From JBBDMX01 sp040878035 (GTDB lineage: Bacteria; Planctomycetota; Phycisphaerae; Phycisphaerales; Phycisphaeraceae), in assembly GCA_040878035.1 (NCBI GenBank), contig JBBDMX010000030.1:73198-137197 (forward strand): a stretch of 64,000 bases of DNA. Direction: 5' to 3'. The position numbers were made by a program, and so were the translations under genes. The stretch's first letter is position 1; each line of letters begins with the position of its first letter. Below are positions 8,853-16,986 of this stretch, piece by piece. Below the pieces are notes generated by a model. It ran no database searches, was not told where the DNA came from, and was given only the letters and a program-made list of their open reading frames with translations.

Positions 8853-9218
8853 ATGAGCGCAAAATCCGGTTTGTCACGATTGCAGCGCGAATTAATCCGC
8901 CGGATTCACGCCGACGGCAACCCATTTTCGCGCAAAAATAGCGGCAGCCGATCCGAAGCCCCCTCACGTTCCCGCGCCCTGCGCCGTCTGGAACAGCGCG
9001 GCCTGGTGCGGCGGCACAACCCCAATGGCCGCACAATCCGCGTGCTACTGACCGACGCCGGCACCGCATGCGCCCAATGGGTAGTAGACAAACCCACGTT
9101 GGCGGAGACCATCGAGCGATTCCGACGGGAGCGTGCCGAATCAGAACTTCGGTCACACGTCATAACAACGGCAAGGAAGCCAAGCCATGACATCATCACC
9201 GTCACCAAACGGCTCTAA
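8853..9218 (+). CDS. Small winged-helix-like hypothetical protein
   Basis: A 121-residue basic protein. Residues about 8-70 (LQRELIRRIHADG, then RALRRLEQRGLVRRHNPNGR and TIRVLLTDAGTACAQ) look like a winged helix-turn-helix of MarR or phage-regulator type with the wing at NPNGRTIRV. Its last 10 codons overlap the start of the next gene in another frame, so the C-terminal tail may be an artefact of decay. It stands in a remnant mobile region and may be a phage-type regulator. I do not recognise a named family. Confidence 0.5.
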   Translation: MSAKSGLSRLQRELIRRIHADGNPFSRKNSGSRSEAPSRSRALRRLEQRGLVRRHNPNGRTIRVLLTDAGTACAQWVVDKPTLAETIERFRRERAESELRSHVITTARKPSHDIITVTKRL

Positions 9219-9585
9219 CGGCGCATCCGGGGGCGGACGCGACGCCGGCGGACGATTCGCGCGCGGCAACCCTGGCGGACCCGGCAACCCTCACGCCGCC
9301 CACGTAGCCCGCCTACGCTCGGCCCTGCTGGACGCGGTGACCCCGGAGGACGTGCAGGCCGTCGCCGCCGCGCTGCTGGCCCAGGCCAAGCAAGGCGACG
9401 TGATGGCGGTCCGTGAACTGCTCAACCGGCTGCTGGGCCAGTCGCCGGTATCGGTCAAGGCGGAAGTGAGCAGCCCCGTCGCGCCGATTGCGGCGGATGT
9501 GGCGGCGCTCAAGACGCTGCCACCGGAGGAACTGGCCCTGTTGGAAAAGGTGCTTGCCAAGTTGGAGGCCGGCCGGCTTGGTTGA
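9187..9585 (+). CDS. DUF5681-like protein
   Basis: A 132-residue protein with an N-terminal low-complexity Ser/Gly segment followed by GGRFARGNPGGPGNP, the signature of DUF5681, found in phage and mobile-element proteins often placed near terminase genes. The middle is helical (LLAQAKQGDVMAVRELLNRLLGQ), resembling the small-terminase-associated helical part. No terminase is visible next to it, so it is probably a leftover of a prophage or island. The start ATG 9187 has AAGGAAGCC upstream. Confidence 0.6.
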   Translation: MTSSPSPNGSNGASGGGRDAGGRFARGNPGGPGNPHAAHVARLRSALLDAVTPEDVQAVAAALLAQAKQGDVMAVRELLNRLLGQSPVSVKAEVSSPVAPIAADVAALKTLPPEELALLEKVLAKLEAGRLG

Positions 9586-9654
9586 CGTCTTGAAACGGGC
9601 CAAGTCGCACGCCGAGTTATCGGTCTACCGGCTGCACCCGCGAAGGAGAGGCGA

Positions 9655-9998
9655 TTGACCACGACGCGACAAAATGGCGCCACACCCGACCGCCGCAACC
9701 CCGGTTCATGCCTGGGGGGTGGCGGGGGGGGCCGCCCTGGGGCGAGTTGCTCACCAATCCGAAGCACTACCGCGCTGACATGGTTCTGATTGCCCAAGCT
9801 GCGCGAGAAGGCTGGCCCGTCCCCGCCCAAACCAAGCACCGCCTGGTCGAGCGGGTAGCGGCATTATTGAGCAACCCTTCCTGGCGCGTTCGGCTGCGTG
9901 CCATCAAAACTTTGCTGGCCATGGACGGCGGCGGATCGGCGGATGGCCGGGGCGACGCCGGCGTTGGTCTGGCCGGCCGGCGGTGGCGAAGCGAATAA
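9655..9998 (+). pseudogene. Frameshifted small gene with poly-G slippage
   Basis: AAGGAGAG followed by TTG at 9655 is a good translation start, and the first frame gives TTTRQNGATPDRRNPGSC. It then meets the G-run at 9715-9736 (GGGGGGTGGCGGGGGGGGCC). After this run a different frame carries convincing protein: ELLTNPKHYRADMVLIAQAA and VAALLSNPSWRVRLRAIKTL, ending at 9998. One base gained or lost in the G-run would join the two. It is either a real frameshift or a sequencing error in the homopolymer. Similar small proteins are common in planctomycete islands (from memory); function unknown. Confidence 0.45.
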
Positions 9999-10161
9999 TC
10001 GCCTGATGAACAGGCATAAAAACCTTGGAAATCCCACTTTATCCGCAACCGATTGTTGCTATGCCATAGGAGCGTGCGCCAGTCGTGCTGGCCTGCTCCC
10101 CAAAATCTGATCCAGATGTTATGAGAGTCCCAACGGGCCCGCAGGGCCAAGGAGACTCTCG

Positions 10162-10299
10162 ATGTCAGGCAAGCGTCATTCAGCGGAACAGGTGATCCAG
10201 AAGCTGCGGGAGTCCGACGCGTTGTTGGCCGGGGGCGCCAGCGTCGGTCAGGTGTGCCAGAGGCTGGAGGGTCAACCACGGCTCAATTCAGAGCAATAG
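10162..10299 (+). pseudogene. IS3-type transposase OrfA stub
   Basis: ATG 10162 opens a 45-codon frame beginning MSGKRHSAEQVIQKLRESD and continuing GASVGQVCQRLEG, the helix-turn-helix start of IS3/IS911-type OrfA. A normal OrfA would continue for about 40-50 more residues; here it turns into unrelated sequence after about residue 37 and stops at TAG 10297. This is the broken end of an insertion sequence, and it marks a past rearrangement. Confidence 0.7.
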
Positions 10300-10310
10300 A
10301 GAAAAACTTC

Positions 10311-10442
10311 ATGGCGCGACTGGGTAACAAGACGTTTGATGGAGCCCAATTGCGCAATCTGCTGGCCGAACAATACATCGGCCCCGACAACGCAGGTGTC
10401 CGGCACGCTTTGGACCTTTGGCTCAAGAGCGTGGGAATTTGA
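10311..10442 (+). pseudogene. Short ORF, possible 3' remnant of a larger gene
   Basis: A 43-residue frame (starting MARLGNKTFDGAQLRNLLAE, ending RHALDLWLKSVGI). The residues look like real helical protein, and the frame is open upstream to 10254 inside the IS3 stub. It may be the C-terminal end of a gene cut by the insertion. It lies 2 bases before the next gene, as in many toxin-immunity pairs, but I cannot identify it. Confidence 0.3.
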
Positions 10443-10444
10443 CG

Positions 10445-11350
10445 ATGAAAAAGATAGTACAAGTAGATGGAATCCAAAAGGAGTACGCGCCTCCGGAGCT
10501 CTGGGAGAAGCTTTATGCCTAGGTGCCAGAGGCGAAGGATATGCCATGGGGGGCGTATTCATTCAGTTGCAGCCTTGCGACGAACGACCCACGCGTGCCT
10601 AAATTACTGGGAATACTCAATGACGCGGGGTGGGAGCGACAGTGGAGCGGCCTCTATGCTGCCAATCGCTACCAGTACGCCATAGGCCACCGCTACGACG
10701 CCCAGGACTTCGAGGCCTGCGAGTTGCTTCAGACGTACTCGGCCCAACCTACCGAAGACCTTGATACCGGGTGGGGGCAGGAGGGCAAGCTCAGGATCGA
10801 ATACCGGGATTTGCGCAAGAAGGCCAAACGACGCATGGCCTTGGGCATCGGATCTGTCATACTCGTCTCCGCGTCCATGCGCAAGATGATCGAAGATTCA
10901 CAACTCGGGCACGCCAGATTCCGGCCAACGCTATTGGAGAACACCCAGGAATCCCTGGAGGGGAGGGTCCACCAACTGCTGCCTTGGTCCAAGGCGCCCG
11001 ATGGGCCGTGGTGGGAACTGACCAGCGATGTGGTGCTGCCGCCCGTGACGGAACGAACGCCCCTGGAGGACAAGGATGGGAAGCCGGTCAAGCCCGACTT
11101 TTCTAGCGGCTGCTGGGAGGCCCCCGTGAACTTCGAGATTGGTCACCTGCATTACGCCCGCTCGGCGTTGAAGAAGCTGCCCAGGTTCGACATCGCCCTG
11201 ACCCATGAGCATTGGAGCAACGGTCACTTTCCGGCCGACCCCTTCGGCTGGTTGCAGCGCCGCATCGTCTCGCAACGGTTCTATCGCTTCGCTGTCGAGC
11301 ACAAGCTCAAGGTTGATTTCCGACCGGTAGAGATCGACGAGGACCTCTAG
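10445..11350 (+). pseudogene. Hypothetical gene interrupted by an in-frame TAG
   Basis: From ATG 10445 the frame reads MKKIVQVDGIQKEYAPPELW and meets TAG at codon 26 (10520-10522). The same frame then continues from GTG 10523 for 275 more residues with sensible protein. An intact gene would give about 301 residues. The C-terminal part (HYARSALKKLPRFDIALTHE, RIVSQRFYRFAVEHKL) weakly recalls the Imm11/DUF1629 immunity-protein family, a guess only. The 275-residue part could still be made from GTG 10523, but no ribosome site precedes it. Codon use is less GC-biased than in the flanking genes, suggesting transfer. Confidence 0.5.
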
Positions 11351-12013
11351 CGAATCACGAACGACATCCCGCTCTTTGACAACTACAGAACTGGTTTCCG
11401 CTTCCCGACCCGGACTCGCTCTTGGTGACCGGCGAGCACCCGGTGAGGCTGATAGGGCTGCGGTGGTGGTGTATGTCGCTTCCTGAATCAGTCAACACAG
11501 TCATTTGACGGTGTTCCATGATCATCGCGGGGGCTTCGCCGCCAGCCCGCCGCACCCCTCGGCTCCCCCCTGGAAGGGCTGTGGCCAGTGATGCACGATG
11601 GTCGCCGCCGGCGATGGCGGCGGCAAGCCGAGAGCGCCACGACGGTGCGGAAAACGGCATGAGGGAACGTCAAGAGTGAGATGATGCCGGATGAGCATTT
11701 GGACCACTTCTCGCCGCCCGATGTCAGCCTGCCTGTTTGCGAAAGGTGAATTTCACGTCCGAACCGGTTGAGAGGGGCTGCACCGACCCAGCATGGGTAT
11801 GCACTGCTATGGGACCCTGTCGCTTGAATGGCCGGGTGCAGCCGCGTTCTTAGCCTGTCCTGCGTCGGTAGCTGAACTCGACCTGCCGCAGGGCTTGAGC
11901 AGGAATATCGCCGGTCACCCCGATTGTCCGCTTCCGCTTCGGGCACCGTTGGCGCCTCATTTCGTTTCAATCTTGTCGCCGGGCCAGTGAACTGGCGGCG
12001 CCGATGGCTGCGT
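11351..12013. other. Gene-poor stretch, probable element remnants
   Basis: No convincing intact gene was found in these 660 bases. A plus-strand frame ending at TGA 11506 reads VTGEHPVRLIGLRWWCMSLP shortly before its end and could be the tail of a lost gene. On the minus strand about 11520-11760 there are short frames (REVVQMLIRHHLTLDV) that also look like decayed protein. Neither was identified. The stretch separates the broken mobile region from the next housekeeping-like genes. Confidence 0.4.
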
Positions 12014-12955
12014 ATGATTCCCATGATGCTCGATTCCGTGCTCCAGATTGTGGACGCACAGCCGCGCCGATCCGCTATTCAGCGCAGCGGCGACTGGCTG
12101 GCGACGCGGTTGGCGTGGTCGGTGCTGCGCTGGCCGCGCTGGAGTTGGGTGCATCGCTTCAACCCGCGCTGTCCCAAGGTGGGCGATCTGCTGGGCCTGC
12201 ACGGCCGGTGCTTTACAGTCATGGCCGACGATGCCGCCAGGCTCGATGGCCTGTTCGTTCCCGCGAGGCGGGAGGCGCGGCCGCGACTGCCGGTGGTGCT
12301 GGCGCACGGCATCGTCGAGGTCAAGGAGTTGCATGCCCGCCGGGCACGCGAGCTTTCGCAACGCGGTCACGATGTGATCCTCTTTGATACCCGTGCCCAC
12401 GGACGATCGACCGGCCGGCACATCACCTTCGGCGTGCGCGAGCGGCACGATGTCAAGGCCGTCGTCGATCACGCGCAGCGTCAGGGGTGGATCGGCGACA
12501 GGGTCATTGCCATGGGCATGAGCCTGGGCGCGGGCACCATGCTTCAGTATGCGGCGATCGACCCGCGCGTGGTCGGGGTGGTGGCCATCGCCCCGTTTGC
12601 GGACATGGCCTCGGCGGTGGCGTCGTACCATCGGCTCATCGCGCCGTTTCTGCCCTGGAGTTGGGTTTGCCGGGGCTTTGATAATGCCTGCCGGCAGGCG
12701 GGTTTCGCCATGGCCGAGGCTTCGGCGCTCGAGGCGATGGCGAAGATCAAGGCGCCGCTGCTGGTCGTGGCGGCCGGCCGCGATGTGAATCTCCCGCCAG
12801 CACAGCATGCCTATCGCCTGGCGCAGGCGGCGGGATGCGACTACTGCCGGGTCCTCACCATCGACGGCGCCACGCATTTCACGCTCTTTCGCCATCGCCA
12901 GCCGGAGATGGACCGAGCCGTGCTGGCGTTCTGCGCGCGGATCAGCGATATATAG
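12014..12955 (+). CDS. Alpha/beta hydrolase
   Basis: A 313-residue alpha/beta-hydrolase. The core shows VVLAHGIVEVKELH (oxyanion region), FDTRAHGRSTG, the nucleophile elbow IAMGMSLGAGT with Ser near residue 171, VVAAGRDVNLPP with the acid Asp, and TIDGATHFTLF with the catalytic His. This arrangement is that of esterases and prolyl-oligopeptidase-like hydrolases of the BAAT/DLH type. The open frame reaches upstream to 11924, but that part looks non-coding, so ATG 14 bases into the next line (12014) is chosen; no strong ribosome site is visible. Substrate unknown. The ceramidase-like gene follows after 6 bases. Confidence 0.8.
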   Translation: MIPMMLDSVLQIVDAQPRRSAIQRSGDWLATRLAWSVLRWPRWSWVHRFNPRCPKVGDLLGLHGRCFTVMADDAARLDGLFVPARREARPRLPVVLAHGIVEVKELHARRARELSQRGHDVILFDTRAHGRSTGRHITFGVRERHDVKAVVDHAQRQGWIGDRVIAMGMSLGAGTMLQYAAIDPRVVGVVAIAPFADMASAVASYHRLIAPFLPWSWVCRGFDNACRQAGFAMAEASALEAMAKIKAPLLVVAAGRDVNLPPAQHAYRLAQAAGCDYCRVLTIDGATHFTLFRHRQPEMDRAVLAFCARISDI

Positions 12956-12961
12956 CCACCG

Positions 12962-14452
12962 ATGGACACCGATAAGCACAATTGGGGACAGGCAGAAGCG
13001 GCCGCTGGCGCCGGGTCCGCCAAGCGTCTGGTATCAGCGCCCTCAAAGCGACGCCGCTGGCGGCGCCGCATCGGTTGGTCATTACTTGTACTCGTCGTCC
13101 TCTTCGTGATCATCATTGGTCCCTGGCCGGCGCCCAACGGCAGCTACGTCGGCAGCGGCTACCAGGCCGCCACACTGCATCGCCTGACCACCGTGCCACC
13201 GGCCACCGCGACAGGCCCGCTCGAAGCCGGCTTTGCTCAGCTCGACATTACGCCGCCGGTGGGGCATCAACTGGCGGGCTTTAATCGCCGCGGCTTCCAT
13301 TATCAGGCCGTGGACACGCCTTGCCTGGCCCGTGCCCTGACGCTGCGGTGCGCGGAGCTTGCGGGCTCCACCGCTGATGCGGCGATCAACAACGAGCTGA
13401 CCGTCACGATCCTCTCGGCCGACCTGCTCATGATCAACCGCAAGCTCGCGCAGGCGGTGTTGTCGCGCACCGGCCTGCGCGACGGCGACATCTACTTCAC
13501 CGCCAGTCACACCCACAGCGGGCCGGGGCAGTGGGGCGATCATCCGCTCGAGACGCTGATCGCCGGCGATTACGACCAGGCTTACTTCGATATCCTCGTT
13601 AGCCAACTGGCTCAGGTGGTGACGCAGTCCCGACAAGCGCTGGCGCCGGCGGAGGTCGGCGTGGTGACCATGTCCGAGCCAGGCGGCTTGATCAACCGCA
13701 TCGACCGGGCCTTGGGCACGCACGATCAACTCTCGGCCGTGGTGGTTCGCCATGCGGACGCACCCGCCCGGCCGCCCATCGCCGTGCTGGTGACCTTTGG
13801 CGCCCATGCGACGGTGGTGGATGGCGACCCGGCGACGCTCAGCGCAGACTACCCCGGGGCGTTGGAGGCGGCGCTCGGCGCTGCGCTGCATTCACCCGTA
13901 ATGTTCGCCGCCGGCGCCGTGGGCGACGTTTCGCCGGCGCGCTTGCCCGCCGGTTCGCCGATAGACAGTGCCCGAAAACTGGGTGACATGCTCGCCGACG
14001 ATCTGGCGGCGCTGATCCCCCAGGCAACGTTGCAACGCTCGATCACGTTGAGCAATCAACATCTGGCGGTCGATCTTCCCGCCATGCGCTTCCCCATTGG
14101 TGCGCACTGGCGGCTCAGCCCGCTGGCGACGTTCTGGATCGGCGACACCCGGACGCATTTACACCTGCTGCGTATCGGGCCGGCGGTGCTCGTCGGCTTC
14201 CCCGGCGACGTGGCGGGCCACCTGGCGACCACTCTGGCCGACAGGGTACGCGACAGCGGCCTGACCCTGATCGCCACCAGCTTCAATGGCGACTATAAGG
14301 GTTACTTCGTGAGTCAGGAGGTCTTCATGCGTTACAGTGCTTACGAGACGCGCGAGGTGAACTTTTTTGGCCCTTGGAGCGGCGAGTATTTGAACGATCT
14401 GGCGGCGCGAATGATCAGCCGTACGGCAATTGCGACCCAGCCGGTGCGTTGA
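12962..14452 (+). CDS. Neutral/alkaline ceramidase-like membrane-anchored protein
   Basis: A 496-residue protein with a basic N-terminus and one transmembrane helix at about residues 38-56 (SLLVLVVLFVIIIGPW), placing the rest outside the cytoplasm. The body matches the N-terminal domain of neutral/alkaline non-lysosomal ceramidase: FAQLDITPPVGHQLAGFNRR, then SADLLMINRKL, and FTASHTHSGPGQW with metal-binding His residues. These enzymes cut amide bonds of ceramides, but in planctomycetes the family is large and the real substrate is unknown. The C-terminal Ig-like domain of full ceramidases is absent. It is probably cotranscribed with the hydrolase upstream. Confidence 0.8.
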   Translation: MDTDKHNWGQAEAAAGAGSAKRLVSAPSKRRRWRRRIGWSLLVLVVLFVIIIGPWPAPNGSYVGSGYQAATLHRLTTVPPATATGPLEAGFAQLDITPPVGHQLAGFNRRGFHYQAVDTPCLARALTLRCAELAGSTADAAINNELTVTILSADLLMINRKLAQAVLSRTGLRDGDIYFTASHTHSGPGQWGDHPLETLIAGDYDQAYFDILVSQLAQVVTQSRQALAPAEVGVVTMSEPGGLINRIDRALGTHDQLSAVVVRHADAPARPPIAVLVTFGAHATVVDGDPATLSADYPGALEAALGAALHSPVMFAAGAVGDVSPARLPAGSPIDSARKLGDMLADDLAALIPQATLQRSITLSNQHLAVDLPAMRFPIGAHWRLSPLATFWIGDTRTHLHLLRIGPAVLVGFPGDVAGHLATTLADRVRDSGLTLIATSFNGDYKGYFVSQEVFMRYSAYETREVNFFGPWSGEYLNDLAARMISRTAIATQPVR

Positions 14453-14494
14453 ACTCTAGCCTCCCGCTCGCTCGGGCCAAGATGGCCCGGCTAT

Positions 14495-15763
14495 ATGGAA
14501 ACCGATCTTGCCATGCCTGTGAATCGCACCATCCTCATCCTCATCGTCTTCTGCCTGTTGTTCCTCTCGCTCGTGGTCGCTGCGGCCACGGCGCAAATGG
14601 ACGAACCGGCACCGACAGCACTGCCCGCCGACACTGCGGCGGCATCATCGGATGTCACTCACAAACCGCGTTCGGTCGCGCCCACACCCGAGTTGATCGA
14701 GCAACTCCGTTTGCCCGAGGGCTTCACGATCCGCCCCTTTGCCCGAAGTGTCGGCCAGGCACGCATGCTCGCCGTCGGCGAAGACGGCACGGTCTACGTT
14801 ACCTGCCCCAAGCAGGGGCAGGTCAAGGCGCTGCTCGACCGCGACAACGACGGCAAGTCGGATGAGACGCGCATCATGCTCTACAACCTCCCGGGCGTGC
14901 ACGGCATCGCCATTCACGACAACCGCATGTACCTGGCGGGCAGCAACAGCGTGTGGGTGGTGAGTCTGGGCGGTTACGGCACGGCTGGTGAACCCAAGAC
15001 GCTCATCGACAACCTGCCTGATCCGGGAACCCCCGGTCTCCACCCGTATCGTGGCCTGGCGATTCACGACCACCGCGTGTACGTCAGCGTGGGCAGCACC
15101 TGCAACGCCTGCGACGAGAAGAGCCGGGAGTACGCGGTGATCCTGCGCACGAGTCTGGACGGCAGCCAGCGGGAAAACTTCGCCGGGGGCCTACGCAACA
15201 CGGTCGGCTTCGACTGGCATCCGCTCAGCGGCAAGATGTGGGGCATGGACCAGGGCACCGAGGATCGCGGCGGCGACGGCCTGCCCGATGAGCTCAATCG
15301 CCTGGAGGCGGGCGAGATCTACGGCTGGCCATGGCTCTACGCCGAGCGCCGCTGGGACGACGAAGCGCCCAAGCCCTACTTGGGCAACGACACGCGGCAG
15401 AGCTTTGCCCGCAACACCACGCCGTCGGTGATGACCTATCAGCCCTTGAGCCATCCAACGGGCTTTCTGTTCTACACCGGTCAGATGTTTCCGGGTCGCT
15501 ATCAGCGCGGCGCTTTTGTCGCCATGCACGGATCGGACACGCGTCCCGAAGCGGTGGGCTACAAGATCGTGTTCCTGCGTTTTGGCCTTGACGGCGAACC
15601 AGCAGCGGAGTTTGAGGAGTTCCTCACCGGCTTCCTGATCGCGGACGGCAAGGCCCAATTCGGCCGGCCCGCGGGCCTGGTCGTGGATCAGCAAGGCGCT
15701 CTGCTTTTCAGCGACGACGAGCACGGCGTGGTGTACCGCGTCACCTATAAAGCGCCGCAATAA
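14495..15763 (+). CDS. Sorbosone-dehydrogenase-like beta-propeller protein
   Basis: A 422-residue exported protein with a signal or anchor helix (ILILIVFCLLFLSLVVAAAT), followed by a six-bladed propeller of the soluble glucose/L-sorbosone dehydrogenase type. Conserved parts are LRLPEGFTIRPFARSVGQAR, HPYRGLAIHDHRVYVSVGST, GLRNTVGFDWHPLSGKMW and DELNRLEAGEIYGWPW. Family members use PQQ to oxidise sugars in the periplasm, but many have lost cofactor binding; this cannot be judged here. ATG 14513 is an alternative start that gives a cleaner signal peptide. CNACDEK near residue 203 is a CxxC not typical of the family. Confidence 0.8.
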   Translation: METDLAMPVNRTILILIVFCLLFLSLVVAAATAQMDEPAPTALPADTAAASSDVTHKPRSVAPTPELIEQLRLPEGFTIRPFARSVGQARMLAVGEDGTVYVTCPKQGQVKALLDRDNDGKSDETRIMLYNLPGVHGIAIHDNRMYLAGSNSVWVVSLGGYGTAGEPKTLIDNLPDPGTPGLHPYRGLAIHDHRVYVSVGSTCNACDEKSREYAVILRTSLDGSQRENFAGGLRNTVGFDWHPLSGKMWGMDQGTEDRGGDGLPDELNRLEAGEIYGWPWLYAERRWDDEAPKPYLGNDTRQSFARNTTPSVMTYQPLSHPTGFLFYTGQMFPGRYQRGAFVAMHGSDTRPEAVGYKIVFLRFGLDGEPAAEFEEFLTGFLIADGKAQFGRPAGLVVDQQGALLFSDDEHGVVYRVTYKAPQ

Positions 15764-15823
15764 GTGCATCAATGCCGACGCTGAGGCCCTGCGAAGCGGA
15801 TGGGATCTGCGCCTGGTCACTTC

Positions 15824-16822
15824 TCACGCGCCCAATCGCGTCTGCTCCTCTGCAATGCGATCCATCAGCTCCTGCATCGGCGCCTTGGGCACGAAAGCGG
15901 CGGCCCGCTGCCGATAGCTCTCGGCGACGCGCTTCATCCCCTGGGGCATGCTGACCTGGCAGCGCCACTGCGGCGCGATCTGCTTGACCTTGCTGTTGTC
16001 GAACGCCACGCAATGCGACTTATCGCCCCAGAGCGGCCCGGTCCAATTGGGGTTGTACCGGCATAGCGTGGCGGTGGGCACGTGGACCATGCGCGGCTCG
16101 TGATCCAACGCTGCGCCGATGGCGGTGATGATCTGGTTCCACGACCACACGTCGTCGCTGGTGATGTGAAACGCCTGACCCAACGCTCGCTTGTCGCCCA
16201 GCAGCTTCACGAACGGCACCGCAAAGTCGTCGCTGTGCGTCACCACCCACAGGCTCGTTCCGTCGCCATGCACGATGATCGACTTGCCCTGTTCGATCCG
16301 CCATGCCAGCTCGTCGCCCGACATAATCGTGCTGGGGAAGTTACGGCGATACGTGTGGCTTGGGCGCACGATTGTTACCGGCAGCTTGCCCGACTCGTGC
16401 CACTGCATCAACTGCGCCTCGGTCTCCTTCTTGGCGTTGCTGTAGGGCCAGTAGGGATTCTCCAGCGGGGTGGCTTCGGTGATGATGTGGGCGTTGGGCT
16501 TGCCGGCCGGCGGCTTCTGATAAGCCGACGCCGAGGAGATGAACAGGTACTGCCCGCATTTGCCGGCGAAAGTCGCCAGATCGCGCTGCACGACCTTGAG
16601 GTCATAGGCCTTGAACTGGCACACCACATCCCAGGTCTGCTCGCCCAGCCGTGCGTAGTCGGCGTCGTTAGTGAGATCGCCCGTAATGCGCTCGACCGTG
16701 TCGGGCAACGGCTCGCTGGACTTGCCCCGGTTGAAGATCGTCACGCGCTGTCCCGCGCGGGCGCTCTCCTGGATGCAGGAGTAGGAAATCTCGCCCGTGC
16801 CGCCGATGTACAAGATTCGCAT
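15824..16822 (-). CDS. NAD-dependent epimerase/dehydratase (extended SDR)
   Basis: A 332-residue Rossmann-fold protein. The N-terminus MRILYIGGTGEISYSCIQES holds the GGTGxIS nucleotide-binding motif, and FISSASAYQKPP with a following YSNAKKETE gives the Ser and YxxxK catalytic residues. It belongs to extended short-chain dehydrogenases that act on nucleotide or free sugars; substrate unknown. It is convergent with the propeller gene to its right end and divergent from the DinG-like gene, whose promoter region it shares (16823-16986). Confidence 0.85.
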   Translation of the reverse strand: MRILYIGGTGEISYSCIQESARAGQRVTIFNRGKSSEPLPDTVERITGDLTNDADYARLGEQTWDVVCQFKAYDLKVVQRDLATFAGKCGQYLFISSASAYQKPPAGKPNAHIITEATPLENPYWPYSNAKKETEAQLMQWHESGKLPVTIVRPSHTYRRNFPSTIMSGDELAWRIEQGKSIIVHGDGTSLWVVTHSDDFAVPFVKLLGDKRALGQAFHITSDDVWSWNQIITAIGAALDHEPRMVHVPTATLCRYNPNWTGPLWGDKSHCVAFDNSKVKQIAPQWRCQVSMPQGMKRVAESYRQRAAAFVPKAPMQELMDRIAEEQTRLGA

Positions 16823-16865
16823 GCGTGGTGGCTCCCTGGTGATGCTGACTGTGGATTACGATACC

Positions 16866-16934
16866 AAGCCCGGCCATGCGAGTCTTCGTGAGTTGGCCAA
16901 GTCCGGTCATGCGGGTCCTCGAGCTTGGCCGGGG
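16866..16934. repeat. Dispersed hairpin repeat, two tandem units
   Basis: Two near-copies of a 35-base element lie head to tail: the first starts AAGCCCGGCCATGCGAGTCT at 16866, the second AAGTCCGGTCATGCGGGTCC at 16899 and ends CTTGGCCGGGG. The ends CCCGGCCA and TGGCCGGG pair as a hairpin. Further copies lie at 21024-21051 and 54918-54952, always between genes. It resembles a REP-like element. Confidence 0.7.
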
Positions 16935-16986
16935 TCGACCCGTGCATCTTCCCCCCGATCCCCCACGGGTACAATGGCATCTCCTC

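Noticed and set aside
10520..10522. TAG decoded as pyrrolysine
   Set aside because: No pyl genes are visible and the organism type does not suggest pyrrolysine use; a nonsense mutation in a decaying region is simpler.
15741..16013. Small minus-strand frame at the end of the SDR gene
   Set aside because: Shadow of the SDR epimerase reading frame, without start signals.
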